From Phenylobacterium deserti (GTDB taxonomy: Bacteria > Pseudomonadota > Alphaproteobacteria > Caulobacterales > Caulobacteraceae), in contig CALQQB010000013.1 of assembly GCA_943332615.1 (NCBI GenBank), positions 1 to 64,000 of the forward strand: a stretch of DNA of 64,000 nt, in the 5' to 3' direction. Below the pieces are notes generated by a model. It saw only the letters and a program-made list of their open reading frames with translations, was not told the DNA's origin and made no database searches. Below are positions 1-6,889 of the stretch, piece after piece. The stretch's first letter is position 1; each line of letters begins with the position of its first letter. Made by a program: the position numbers and the translations under genes.

Positions 1-109
1 CGCAGGCCATCAGCAGGGCGTGCACCTTGGCCGCCGCCGCCAGGTCCATCTGCGCCAACTGGCCCAGCGCCTGCTGTTCGGCTTCGTGGAGATTGTCCGC
101 GTCGATCAT
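1..109 (-). CDS. Partial hypothetical protein (N-terminal 36 residues)
   Basis: The reverse strand reads from an ATG at 109 out through the left edge, giving a 36-residue N-terminal fragment that starts MIDADNLHEAEQQALG and is alanine/leucine rich and helical. No family can be recognised from so little sequence. There is no obvious Shine-Dalgarno just upstream. The shared dyad motif at 130-149 lies 21-40 bases before this start, so it could be in its promoter region. Codon use is ordinary for this genome. Confidence 0.5.
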   Translation of the reverse strand, partial: MIDADNLHEAEQQALGQLAQMDLAAAAKVHALLMAC

Positions 110-129
110 TCGAGCAGTGAAACACAGCG

Positions 130-149
130 CTACGTCAGAATCGGTCGTA
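130..149. promoter_or_regulatory. Unassigned 20-bp dyad motif, copy 1
   Basis: CTACGTCAGAATCGGTCGTA lies in the gap between the left-edge minus gene (start 109) and the toxin-antitoxin operon (start 263). The ends form an imperfect dyad, TACGTC and GTCGTA around seven bases. A copy differing at one base occurs at 47120-47139 upstream of the KilA-N gene. The dyad and the placement suggest an operator or a recombination/recognition site. The identity is unknown. Confidence 0.4.
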
Positions 150-262
150 ACGCGGGGGTGAGCGTGCGAGGTTTTTCGTTGCGGAGAGGCTCCGGCGTGG
201 AAACGGCTTCCTAACCGGCGTTCGCGCACTATATGATCCGATAGGTCGGAAACTTTAATCAG

Positions 263-892
263 ATGTCCTTCGAAAGCGAACTCCTCACCCCCAGCGAAGC
301 GGCGGTCGTCGCGAGCGTCACGGTCCGCAACGTCAATCGCGCGATCGATGAGGCCATTCTTCCCAGGCGGTTCCTTCACCTGAAGGACGGCGGGCGATGG
401 GTGAAATCCGACGGCTGCGCCTTCGTCCGCTTCTATTTCCACACGGCCACGCGGCTGACCGCCGAGGAACGCACGCGCGTGATCCAGTCCCTCGGCGGGG
501 CGGCCGGGACGCCGACAACCGGCGCCTGGGTGTTCAAGGACGACGTCATCACCCTGAACTTCGATCGGTTCGTCGATGAGACCTCGGCGCGTCATGCCAG
601 CCTGCGGCGGGCCCGCGCCCGGGTGAGCGAAGATCCTGACATTCTGGGCGGCGCGCCGACGCTCAAGGGCACGCGCATTGGCGTCCACGACATCGCCGCG
701 GCGGTGGCGGCCGGCACGCCCGAGGCGCGGCTGCGGGCGGCCTACCCTGGCCTTGCCGATGAGGACATCGAACTGGCCACGCTCTACGCCGAGGCCAATC
801 CGGTGCGCGGGCGGCCAAGGCGTCCGGCGGCCCTGCCGCCTGGCGTCGAGGTGATCTCCGAACGCACGGTGACGCGCCGACCCCGGGGATGA
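263..892 (+). CDS. DUF433 domain antitoxin with N-terminal HTH-like extension
   Basis: This 209-residue protein carries a DUF433 domain at about residues 123-182 (DPDILGG, TLKGTRIGV, AAYPGLADEDIELA). That domain is the usual antitoxin partner of DUF5615/PIN-like toxins. Residues 5-45 (LTPSEAAVVASVTVRNVNRA) resemble a MerR/excisionase-type helix-turn-helix, and most DUF433 proteins are only about 75-110 residues. The stop overlaps the start of the next gene (ATGA at 889-892), so the two are translationally coupled as in type II toxin-antitoxin operons. The likely role is neutralising the downstream toxin and repressing the shared promoter. Family assignment is by motif recognition; the antitoxin role is inferred from the pairing. 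Confidence 0.75.
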   Translation: MSFESELLTPSEAAVVASVTVRNVNRAIDEAILPRRFLHLKDGGRWVKSDGCAFVRFYFHTATRLTAEERTRVIQSLGGAAGTPTTGAWVFKDDVITLNFDRFVDETSARHASLRRARARVSEDPDILGGAPTLKGTRIGVHDIAAAVAAGTPEARLRAAYPGLADEDIELATLYAEANPVRGRPRRPAALPPGVEVISERTVTRRPRG

Positions 893-1311
893 AATTCCTG
901 GTCGACGAATGCTTGAGTGAGGAACTTGCGAAAGCCGCGCGCGACCGGGGTCACCACGACGCTTCCCATGTCCGCTGGATCGGCAAGGGCGGCGCCAAGG
1001 ACTGGGACCTGTTCCCCGTCATCGTTGAAGGCGACTGGGTGTTCGTCACCAAGAACGCCTACGACTTGCGCGGCCCGGCCGACGCGCCAGGGTCGAGGGG
1101 CGAGTACGCCAAGGCCGCGCTCCATGCGGGCCTGGTTTGCCTGAACGGCCCGCCGGGCATGGACCTCGACCTGCAGCTCGACCTGTTCGAAGCCGCGATG
1201 GACGAACTCGCCCGCGATCCCGACCTCGTCAACCAGGTGCTTGAGGTGTCGGCGGCGACGCTTCTGGCGGCCGAGTTCCAGGTCCGGCGGTACGCGCTGC
1301 CAGCGGGGTGA
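889..1311 (+). CDS. DUF5615 PIN-like toxin
   Basis: This 140-residue protein begins MKFLVDECLSEELA, the typical first strand of DUF5615/Mut7-C PIN-like domains, with Asp6 as the first acidic active-site residue. The second signature, WVFVTKNAYDLRG (residues 50-61), matches the TxNxxDF variant of the family. It is predicted to be a ribonuclease toxin acting on cellular RNA, held by the DUF433 protein encoded immediately upstream with a four-base overlap. The length is normal for the larger DUF5615 subfamily. Toxicity is an inference from the family; no target is visible in the sequence. Confidence 0.75.
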   Translation: MKFLVDECLSEELAKAARDRGHHDASHVRWIGKGGAKDWDLFPVIVEGDWVFVTKNAYDLRGPADAPGSRGEYAKAALHAGLVCLNGPPGMDLDLQLDLFEAAMDELARDPDLVNQVLEVSAATLLAAEFQVRRYALPAG

Positions 1312-1718
1312 GGGGCGGCAAATTCGGTAGACACGATCTCCAGCGGCTCACGGCCGCCGGGACAGGAGGAGAAAGGTATCATGTCGCCGAAGGCCCGAGA
1401 CTCGCCCCCAGGGCCGACGTTGGCGCAGCGCGGCAAGAACCGTGGGGATAGGTATCGTGTCCCCCGAGCTCAGTTTTCGCGGAAGGTTCGGACGATGGCG
1501 GAGAGGGTGGGATTTTCCCCATCCCCTTACAACCATTTGAAATACAACAACTTTACGCGCGGCGGGTGTAACGGCTGCGATAGGCTTTTGTAATAGCTTT
1601 GAGCGGCAAGGGGAAGCGTTCCGACTTCTATAGTCGGCGGCTCCACTTCCCAGTCGAGTTCTTTGAAGGGTGCCCAGTCGCCTCCAATGCGCGCGATGTG
1701 AAGGCACCAGTGGCTGGG
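1312..1718. other. Gene-free interval between TA pair and restriction-modification locus
   Basis: No convincing gene is seen in these 407 bases. The interval has two copies of GGTATCRTGTC (near 1376 and 1450), a G-rich/C-rich imperfect hairpin near 1505-1527, and an AT-richer stretch (1530-1600). A short plus-strand frame (1381-1593, 70 codons) is open but has poor composition and no recognisable domain. The interval looks like a mobile-element scar or island border. Confidence 0.4.
1496..1514. other. Possible attachment-site remnant resembling a tRNA-Ser 3' end
   Basis: TGGCGGAGAGGGTGGGATT resembles the reverse complement of the 3' end of bacterial tRNA-Ser genes, after which the similarity stops. 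Such truncated tRNA ends are typical att cores left by tyrosine-recombinase islands. It sits about 200 bases from the restriction-modification genes. No integrase and no matching tRNA gene were seen in the window, so this is tentative. Confidence 0.25.
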
Positions 1719-2252
1719 CTAGGCCTCGTCCTTCATGTGCGGATCAGTTTCCGGCGGGTCTCTCGCTTCACGCCTGATGCGCCGCTCGTAGACACCGCTT
1801 TCAAGTCCGAACGTGAGGTAGACATCGCCGTCAGGGAGGGCACGTAGTTGCATGTCTGCGGGAGCCTGCATCAACCCGCCTATCGCTGCGATGGGGCGGC
1901 GCACATAGGCTTCTAGGAACACCGCCATCGTCGGCCCGGCTCTGCCCTCAAGGTGAGCCCATGCGTCATCACCGATGTAAACGGTCCCTCCGGAGCGCAC
2001 GAACTGCTCTGATAGCTCGGTCAAGCGATGGTTGGGTGTGGGGTCAAGGACGACCAGTATGGGCGTGTAACCAGATGATGCGCAGTCAATAGGAAATGCT
2101 AACTCCTCGCCCCAGCGTCCCTGTCCACTTGCCGCGATAGTTACGCGTATTTTGAACTCGTAAGCGTCCTGGCCGACCACACAGTCAACCTGCCTTCCGT
2201 CCGATGGACGCTCGCTACGCTTGATTGGGCTCTTGGTGGCCGGGAATGACAC
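1719..2252 (-). pseudogene. Putative type II restriction endonuclease, C-terminal part after a frameshift
   Basis: The 177 codons from the internal ATG at 2252 carry a plausible PD-(D/E)xK nuclease core: VDC with Asp23, then YEFK with Glu32 and Lys34. The frame is open further upstream to 2384, after a TGA at 2385-2387. That upstream stretch encodes WRKWLFDLDNRAGQETG followed by FEPILSAALGG, which reads like the missing middle of a nuclease. It overlaps the tail of the preceding gene in another frame, so both pieces look like one ancestral gene broken by one lost base around 2335-2355. The specific endonuclease family is not recognised. A real split gene or a sequencing error are alternatives. 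Confidence 0.6.
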
Positions 2253-2257
2253 ACCGC

Positions 2258-2782
2258 CTAGCGCGGCGGATAGTATGGGCTCGAAGAGGTAGCCCGTTTC
2301 CTGGCCAGCCCGGTTGTCCAGATCGAAGAGCCATTTTCGCCAAGTGAGCCAGGTTCCAGCCCTGTTGCGTCTGTAAGGCCATACTCAAGCAGAACACGCG
2401 GCGCGATCTGATCGCTCGTGGGAAATGGCTGCCTTGAAAGAATGATGTCGTACTTGCGACGCCGTTTGTGGATTTCGCACAAGCACCGAAAATAGGTCGC
2501 GAAGTCGGGGACCGCGTTTACGCAAGCGAGGAAGACCTCCCAGAAGCCGCTGCTGCCAAACGGGGACCGATCGAACGAAAGCAAATCCCGGTCAAAGTAC
2601 GCAGGCACAACCGCCCCGTCGTCGCCGAGCGCCTGCGCGACATCATTCCGCGCTAGGTCACGCAGGATCACCCCCACGAGGGCGAGAAGTTCCTCATCCG
2701 CCAGCTTGATTGCTGCGCGGTTGGCCCCGAGGGTTCGCGCGGCAGTCACCAAGCTCTGAAGTTCAAGCGGCGGTCTAGCCAT
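2258..2782 (-). pseudogene. Putative type II restriction endonuclease, N-terminal part
   Basis: These 174 codons start eight bases inside the end of the methyltransferase gene (2775-2782), an arrangement typical of coupled restriction-modification operons. The protein is mixed alpha/beta with sensible composition up to about VLLEYGLTDATG. It then changes into a tail rich in Ser, Arg and Tyr (SSSPYYPPR) where the neighbouring minus-strand frame becomes the protein-like one. That switch is the evidence for a frameshift. No catalytic motif lies in this half; the nuclease core is in the downstream part (1719-2252). By context it belongs to the endonuclease partner of the upstream C5-methyltransferase. 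Confidence 0.55.
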
Positions 2783-4097
2783 TGGCCGCCACCCTAAAGA
2801 GGGGAAGCGCCACGCCGTGGTGCATGAGGTTCTGAAGCTGGGCGGCAGTGTGCGCCAGTGCCGGGCTCATGCCGCCGGCATCCGTTAAGTGAAACCCGAG
2901 CAGTCCCGGTTGCACCGACCGAGCTTGCGCCATGCCACCGCCCGCCCGACCGTCCTCAGCCATGATGGCCTCAGCTAGAACCTTCGCGGCTAGTGGGGGT
3001 ATGGCGTTTCCGATCTGTCGCGCGACGCTCACTGCCTTCCCTGTAAACTCGAAACTGTCCGGGAAGGCTTGAAGGCGAGCGCACTCCCGCAACGTGAGCG
3101 GGCGATCTGCCAGCGGGTGTATGAACTCTCGCGGTGCGGCGGACGTGATCGTGAGGCTGTTCAGATCGCCAGACAGCCGCTTGAAACCCGCAGGCGCACC
3201 GCCCCGCCTCTCTGTGGGTGTCCCATCGGCAACCCGGCGGTTCGCGCGGCGTCGCCAGCTATCGTGCTGAAGGTCGTCAGGGAGGTCCTTCATTGTCTGA
3301 CCGGGCTTGAGGAATGGAGCGATCTTCGCGGCCTCTGACTGTACCGGAGCAAAGTGGTGGGCCACGTCACCGGTCATGCTTCGTAGCGAGCACGCATAGC
3401 TGCTCGGCTGGAGCCTTGGGTCATAGCTGAGCCGCCTTTCAGAAGTGCTCGGTTCGGGCAGGTCAGATAGTGCCGCTAAGAGTGTTGGAGACGGGGGCAG
3501 ACCGCGGTGAGATTTAGATTTTCCGCTGTCGTAAGAACAGAAGGCCGGAGGAAGGGCAAAGTCTCGCCCGATCCGGTTCCCAACTATGATGACACGCTTG
3601 CGGGTTTGCGGCAGGCCGAAGCCAGCAAAGTTGACCTTTTCCAGTCGGAACGCGTAGCCAAGCTGGGCAAGCTCCCGCGCCAGACGCGTGACGTCGCTGC
3701 CCCCATTCGATGTAAGTATGCCCTCCACATTCTCGAACAGGAACCACCGGGGAGAGAGGCGCTCAACAAGCGACAGATAGTTGAAGATCAGCCTATTTCG
3801 GGGGTCTTGGGCACTTCTCGGCCCGGCGGTGCTAAAGCCCTGGCAAGGCGGCCCGCCGACGATCATGAACGGTGGCTGTTCGCCCGCGCGATTGATTACC
3901 TCCTCAATCGCCGCATCGTCGGAGAGGTCAGCTGTTAGGCAGTCGGTCCCTAGGTTGCGGGTGTAGGTTGCCGCTGCATCAGGGTCGATGTCTGCCGCCA
4001 CTGACGGCTTCATCCCAGCCTGAGCAAAGCCAAGCGAGCATCCGCCAGCACCGGAAAACAGGGACAGCACCTGGTTCGTTTGTCGTGCGATTGCCAT
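2775..4097 (-). CDS. DNA (cytosine-5) methyltransferase of a type II R-M system
   Basis: This 440-residue protein has all the ordered C5-MTase motifs: motif I LFSGAGG (about 14-19), motif IV GGPPCQGFS with catalytic Cys85, motif VI ENVEG with Glu122, motif VIII QTRKRVIIVG (164-173) and a C-terminal RQIGNAIPP (motif X). It methylates cytosine C5 in a sequence that cannot be predicted by eye. It is intact, while the overlapping downstream endonuclease gene is frameshifted, so it may now act as an orphan methylase. Base composition is visibly lower in GC and richer in rare codons than the surrounding core genes, consistent with horizontal acquisition. No controller (C) protein gene is seen. Confidence 0.93.
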   Translation of the reverse strand: MAIARQTNQVLSLFSGAGGCSLGFAQAGMKPSVAADIDPDAAATYTRNLGTDCLTADLSDDAAIEEVINRAGEQPPFMIVGGPPCQGFSTAGPRSAQDPRNRLIFNYLSLVERLSPRWFLFENVEGILTSNGGSDVTRLARELAQLGYAFRLEKVNFAGFGLPQTRKRVIIVGNRIGRDFALPPAFCSYDSGKSKSHRGLPPSPTLLAALSDLPEPSTSERRLSYDPRLQPSSYACSLRSMTGDVAHHFAPVQSEAAKIAPFLKPGQTMKDLPDDLQHDSWRRRANRRVADGTPTERRGGAPAGFKRLSGDLNSLTITSAAPREFIHPLADRPLTLRECARLQAFPDSFEFTGKAVSVARQIGNAIPPLAAKVLAEAIMAEDGRAGGGMAQARSVQPGLLGFHLTDAGGMSPALAHTAAQLQNLMHHGVALPLFRVAANG

Positions 4098-4255
4098 GCG
4101 TGACCATTAGCTGATTTGGTGGGCGCAGGTAGTGGTTCGCGATGCGGCCATGTCATCCTGCGACCCAAAATCCGGCAGAGATTTGCGAGGGGGTCACTCT
4201 GATCTTACCGGCGCGCATTGCCCCCTTAGGGGTGCCGCCAGCGCCACAGGATAAG

Positions 4256-4348
4256 TCAACGCCGTCGCCTCGACGCATAGATGACGGCGGCAATGCAGCC
4301 ACCGAGGGCGGTGATCGCGGCGACTAGCTCCGGGGTGAAGACGATCAT
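4256..4348 (-). CDS. Small single-span membrane protein (30 residues)
   Basis: A short frame starts with ATG at 4348 and stops with TGA at 4256. It encodes one hydrophobic helix (LVAAITALGGCIAAVIYA) followed by SRRRR, a positive tail that would hold the C-terminus in the cytoplasm. A strong ribosome site (AGGAG) is correctly spaced before the start. Such miniproteins are often holin-like or toxin-like, but nothing more specific can be claimed. It lies alone between the restriction-modification genes and the repeat region and is absent from ordinary gene calls because of its length. Confidence 0.5.
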   Translation of the reverse strand: MIVFTPELVAAITALGGCIAAVIYASRRRR

Positions 4349-4373
4349 GGCTTGCTCCTGTCTCGGAGCCCCA

Positions 4374-4538
4374 GGATTTCGGCGACAGCTTACTTAATTG
4401 CCGAACTCCACACGGGAACGCTGACCGGCCACGCGCGGCGCCCCCTGACCCCGCCTCCACGCCATTCCATCTGGGTCCCGGCGTTCGCCGGGATGAGCGG
4501 ATCGGGGGTGGGGGCAGGGGCAGCCGTGGGAGGCTCTG
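4374..4538. repeat. Direct repeat copy 1 (about 165 bp) with REP-like palindrome
   Basis: This block begins GGATTTCGGCGACAGC and is repeated with a few mismatches 205 bases downstream at 4579-4743. It contains the perfect palindrome TCCCGGCGTTCGCCGGGA at 4476-4493, the core of a REP-like element (CCATCTGGGTCCCGGCG... type) common in intergenic DNA of high-GC proteobacteria. Confidence 0.8.
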
Positions 4539-4578
4539 TGACTAGAGCGGCCAGCGCCGCCAGAACTCCTACCCCCAT

Positions 4579-4743
4579 GGATTTCGGCGACAGCTTACTT
4601 AATTGCCTATCCCCACACGGGAATGCTGACCGGACAGGCGCGGCGCCCTCTGATCCCGGCGCCACGCCATTCCATCTGGGTCCCGGCGTTCGCCGGGATG
4701 AGCGGATCGGGGGTGGGGGCGGGGGCAGCCGTGGGGGGCTCTT
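4579..4743. repeat. Direct repeat copy 2, abutting the CoA-transferase 3' end
   Basis: This is the second copy of the 165-bp unit. The palindrome is at 4681-4698, exactly 205 bases from copy 1. It ends four bases before the stop codon of the minus-strand CoA-transferase gene, so the palindrome could serve as a processing or termination hairpin for that transcript. The 40-base spacer between copies (4539-4578) is unique. Confidence 0.8.
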
Positions 4744-4746
4744 GTC

Positions 4747-5988
4747 CTAATCCGCGCCCAGGTCCGCCAGGATCTCCGCCAGCACCTCGTCGGTGTGCTC
4801 GCCCATCTTCGGGGGGTGCATGCGGATGTTCGACGGGGTCTTGGAGAAGGTGACCGGGGGTTTCATCTGGCGGTAGAGGCCGAGGTCGGGGTGGCGGTAC
4901 ATCTGGAAGAAGTCGACGGCCTGGAGGTGGGGGTCGTCGGGGAGTTCGTCCAGTCGGTTGGCCTTTACGACCGGGATGGAGAGGGGCTTCAGCACGTCCA
5001 GCCATTCCTGGGTGGTCTTGGTGGCCGCCGCGATTTCGACCAGGCCGTAGAGTTCGCTGATGTGCTGGCTGCGGGTGAAGTAGTCGGCGAAGCGGGGGTC
5101 CTTGGCGATGCTGTCGGTCATGCCGGCGACCTCGAAGAACTGGTCCCACTGTTTGTCGGTGTAGGGCAGCAGGCCGATGTAGCCGTCCTGGGTCTTGAAC
5201 GGCTTGCGGTTGGGGTTGACCACGCGGGTGTAGCCCCACTGGCCGGTCGGTGGCTCGAAGGTGTTGCCGAACAGGTGCTCCACCAGCAGGAAGCTGGTCA
5301 TGCACTCGAACATCGGCACCTCGACGAACTGGCCCTCGCCGGTGCGCTCGCGGTGGAACAGGGCGGCGGTGACCGCCTGGCTGAGGAACAGGCCCGAGAC
5401 CTTGTCGGCCACCAGGGTGGGCAGGATGCGCGGGGTGGGGTTGCCATCGGTACGGGGCAGGACGTCGGAGAAGCCGGAGGCGGCCTGGATCAGGTCGTCG
5501 TAGGCGGGCTCGCCGGCGTAGGGGCCGTCGGAGCCGTAGCCGGCGGCATGGACGTAGATGATCTCCGGCTTGATGGCGGCCACGTCCTCGTAGCCCAGGC
5601 CGATCCGCTTCAGGCCGTCGTAGCGGACCGAGGCGGCGAACACGTCGGCCCACTTGATCAGCTTCTCGACGGTGGCCTTCGACTTGGGGTCGCGCATGTC
5701 GAGCAGGATGGAGCGCTTGTTGCGGTTGATGGTGACGAAGATCGGCCCCATGCCGCGCTCGCAGCCCTCCGGCACCTGGCCGCCCCAGCGCATGATGTCG
5801 CCGCCGTCGCCGCGATGGCCGCCCGGGTCCTCCAGCTTGATCACGTCGGCGCCCTGGTCGGCGAGGATCTGGGTGCCATAGGCGCCGTTGACCACGCTGG
5901 TCAGGTCCAGGATGCGGATGCCGCTGAGCGGCCCCGTTGGCTTTTCAGCCAAAGTCTTCGGCGTGTCGGCCAAGGTCTTGGTGGTCAT
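4747..5988 (-). CDS. CaiB/BaiF family (class III) CoA-transferase
   Basis: This 413-residue protein has the class III CoA-transferase fold signature: GPLSGIRILDLTSVVNGAYGTQILADQGADVIKLE near the N-terminus, NRNKRSILLDMRDPKSK, and a central AYDDLIQAASGFSD. These enzymes move CoA between acyl-CoA and free carboxylic acids. Length is typical. It lies ten bases downstream of the IclR gene on the same strand, so the two are probably co-transcribed and linked to the divergent acyl-CoA dehydrogenase and hydratase-like genes in breakdown of a carboxylic acid or steroid-like substrate. The substrate is not readable from sequence. Confidence 0.9.
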   Translation of the reverse strand: MTTKTLADTPKTLAEKPTGPLSGIRILDLTSVVNGAYGTQILADQGADVIKLEDPGGHRGDGGDIMRWGGQVPEGCERGMGPIFVTINRNKRSILLDMRDPKSKATVEKLIKWADVFAASVRYDGLKRIGLGYEDVAAIKPEIIYVHAAGYGSDGPYAGEPAYDDLIQAASGFSDVLPRTDGNPTPRILPTLVADKVSGLFLSQAVTAALFHRERTGEGQFVEVPMFECMTSFLLVEHLFGNTFEPPTGQWGYTRVVNPNRKPFKTQDGYIGLLPYTDKQWDQFFEVAGMTDSIAKDPRFADYFTRSQHISELYGLVEIAAATKTTQEWLDVLKPLSIPVVKANRLDELPDDPHLQAVDFFQMYRHPDLGLYRQMKPPVTFSKTPSNIRMHPPKMGEHTDEVLAEILADLGAD

Positions 5989-5998
5989 GCGGCTTCCC

Positions 5999-6790
5999 TC
6001 AACTCATCTCTAGACGTGCGATCAGGCCCTGGAGCGCGCCCACGATCTCGTCCCGGTTTTCTTCCAGATCGGGCACGCGGCCCGCGACGCCCACAGCAAA
6101 CGTCCGCCCGAACGGCCCCTTGGGCAGGGCCGCGCCGATGATGCCGATGCCCGGCGAAATGGTGTTGCGCGAGAAGGCGTAGCCCCGCGCCCGCACCTCG
6201 TTCACCCGGCTCATCAACGCCTCCCGCGTCTGGGCGATATCCTCGCCGGACGCATTGATGCGCCGACGCAGCCGCTCGACCTCGGCGTCGCTCTTGGCCG
6301 AGAGCAGCACCAGGCCCATGCCGGAGCGGGCCAGGGGCCGCAAGGTCCCGGGCGGCGCCTTCAGCTGCAGGGGCTCGGGCGACGGCAGCACATGGACATA
6401 CTGGGCGTGCAGGTCGCTCTGCACCGCCAGCACGATGGTATGGCCGGTCCTGGCGTGCAGATCCTCGAGCCCCGCCAGCAGCGGCCCGTCGCCGAACAGC
6501 ACCCCGGGCACCCAGGCGCCGAGCACATGGATCCGCATGGTCGGGAAATAGGTGCGCCGCTCGCGGTCGTAGTCGAGGTAGCCCAGGGCCACGAGCGACT
6601 TCATCAGCGCCGAGCCGGAGGAGGTGGGATAGCCCAGCGCGTCCAGCACCTCTTTCAGCGCCAGCGGCCGGCGGTGGCGCGCGAAGACCTCCAGGATCTC
6701 CAGCGCCCGCCGCGCCGACTTGACCGCCCCGTCCGCCACGAAACCCTGCCCGCTGGATCGACCATCCATACTTGTATCGATATCATCCAT
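5999..6790 (-). CDS. IclR family transcriptional regulator
   Basis: The 263-residue reading starts MDDIDTSMDGRSSG; a second start at 6769 (MDGRSSG) would give 256 residues. The N-terminal winged helix-turn-helix spans about residues 22-80 (VKSARRALEILEVFARHRRPLALKEVLDALGYPTSSGSALMKSL cut into its helices). It is followed by the IclR effector domain ending in GVAGRVPDLEENRDEIVGALQ. The upstream DNA is AT-rich with the palindrome CCATATATATGG at 6787-6798, overlapping the longer start, which favours the 6769 start. The regulator likely controls both its own operon with the CoA-transferase and the divergent dehydrogenase/hydratase operon. The ligand is unknown. Confidence 0.88.
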   Translation of the reverse strand: MDDIDTSMDGRSSGQGFVADGAVKSARRALEILEVFARHRRPLALKEVLDALGYPTSSGSALMKSLVALGYLDYDRERRTYFPTMRIHVLGAWVPGVLFGDGPLLAGLEDLHARTGHTIVLAVQSDLHAQYVHVLPSPEPLQLKAPPGTLRPLARSGMGLVLLSAKSDAEVERLRRRINASGEDIAQTREALMSRVNEVRARGYAFSRNTISPGIGIIGAALPKGPFGRTFAVGVAGRVPDLEENRDEIVGALQGLIARLEMS

Positions 6791-6798
6791 ATATATGG
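6787..6798. promoter_or_regulatory. Candidate IclR operator in divergent promoter region
   Basis: CCATATATATGG is a perfect 12-bp palindrome in a conspicuously AT-rich stretch (about 6768-6823) within GC-rich DNA. It lies between the IclR gene and the acyl-CoA dehydrogenase gene. IclR proteins usually bind such dyads in divergent promoters. Binding is inferred. Confidence 0.45.
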
Positions 6799-6889
6799 AA
6801 ATACGATCTACATATGGGCGATGCGCTCTAGGCCTAGTATCCCTTCGCGCGGCCCTGTTCAATGGCGCCAACGAGAACGAGGAAACGTC

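Noticed and set aside
2258..2397. Programmed -1 frameshift joining the two nuclease parts
   Set aside because: There is only an AAAA run in the overlap and no canonical slippery heptamer, so a mutation or sequence error is simpler.
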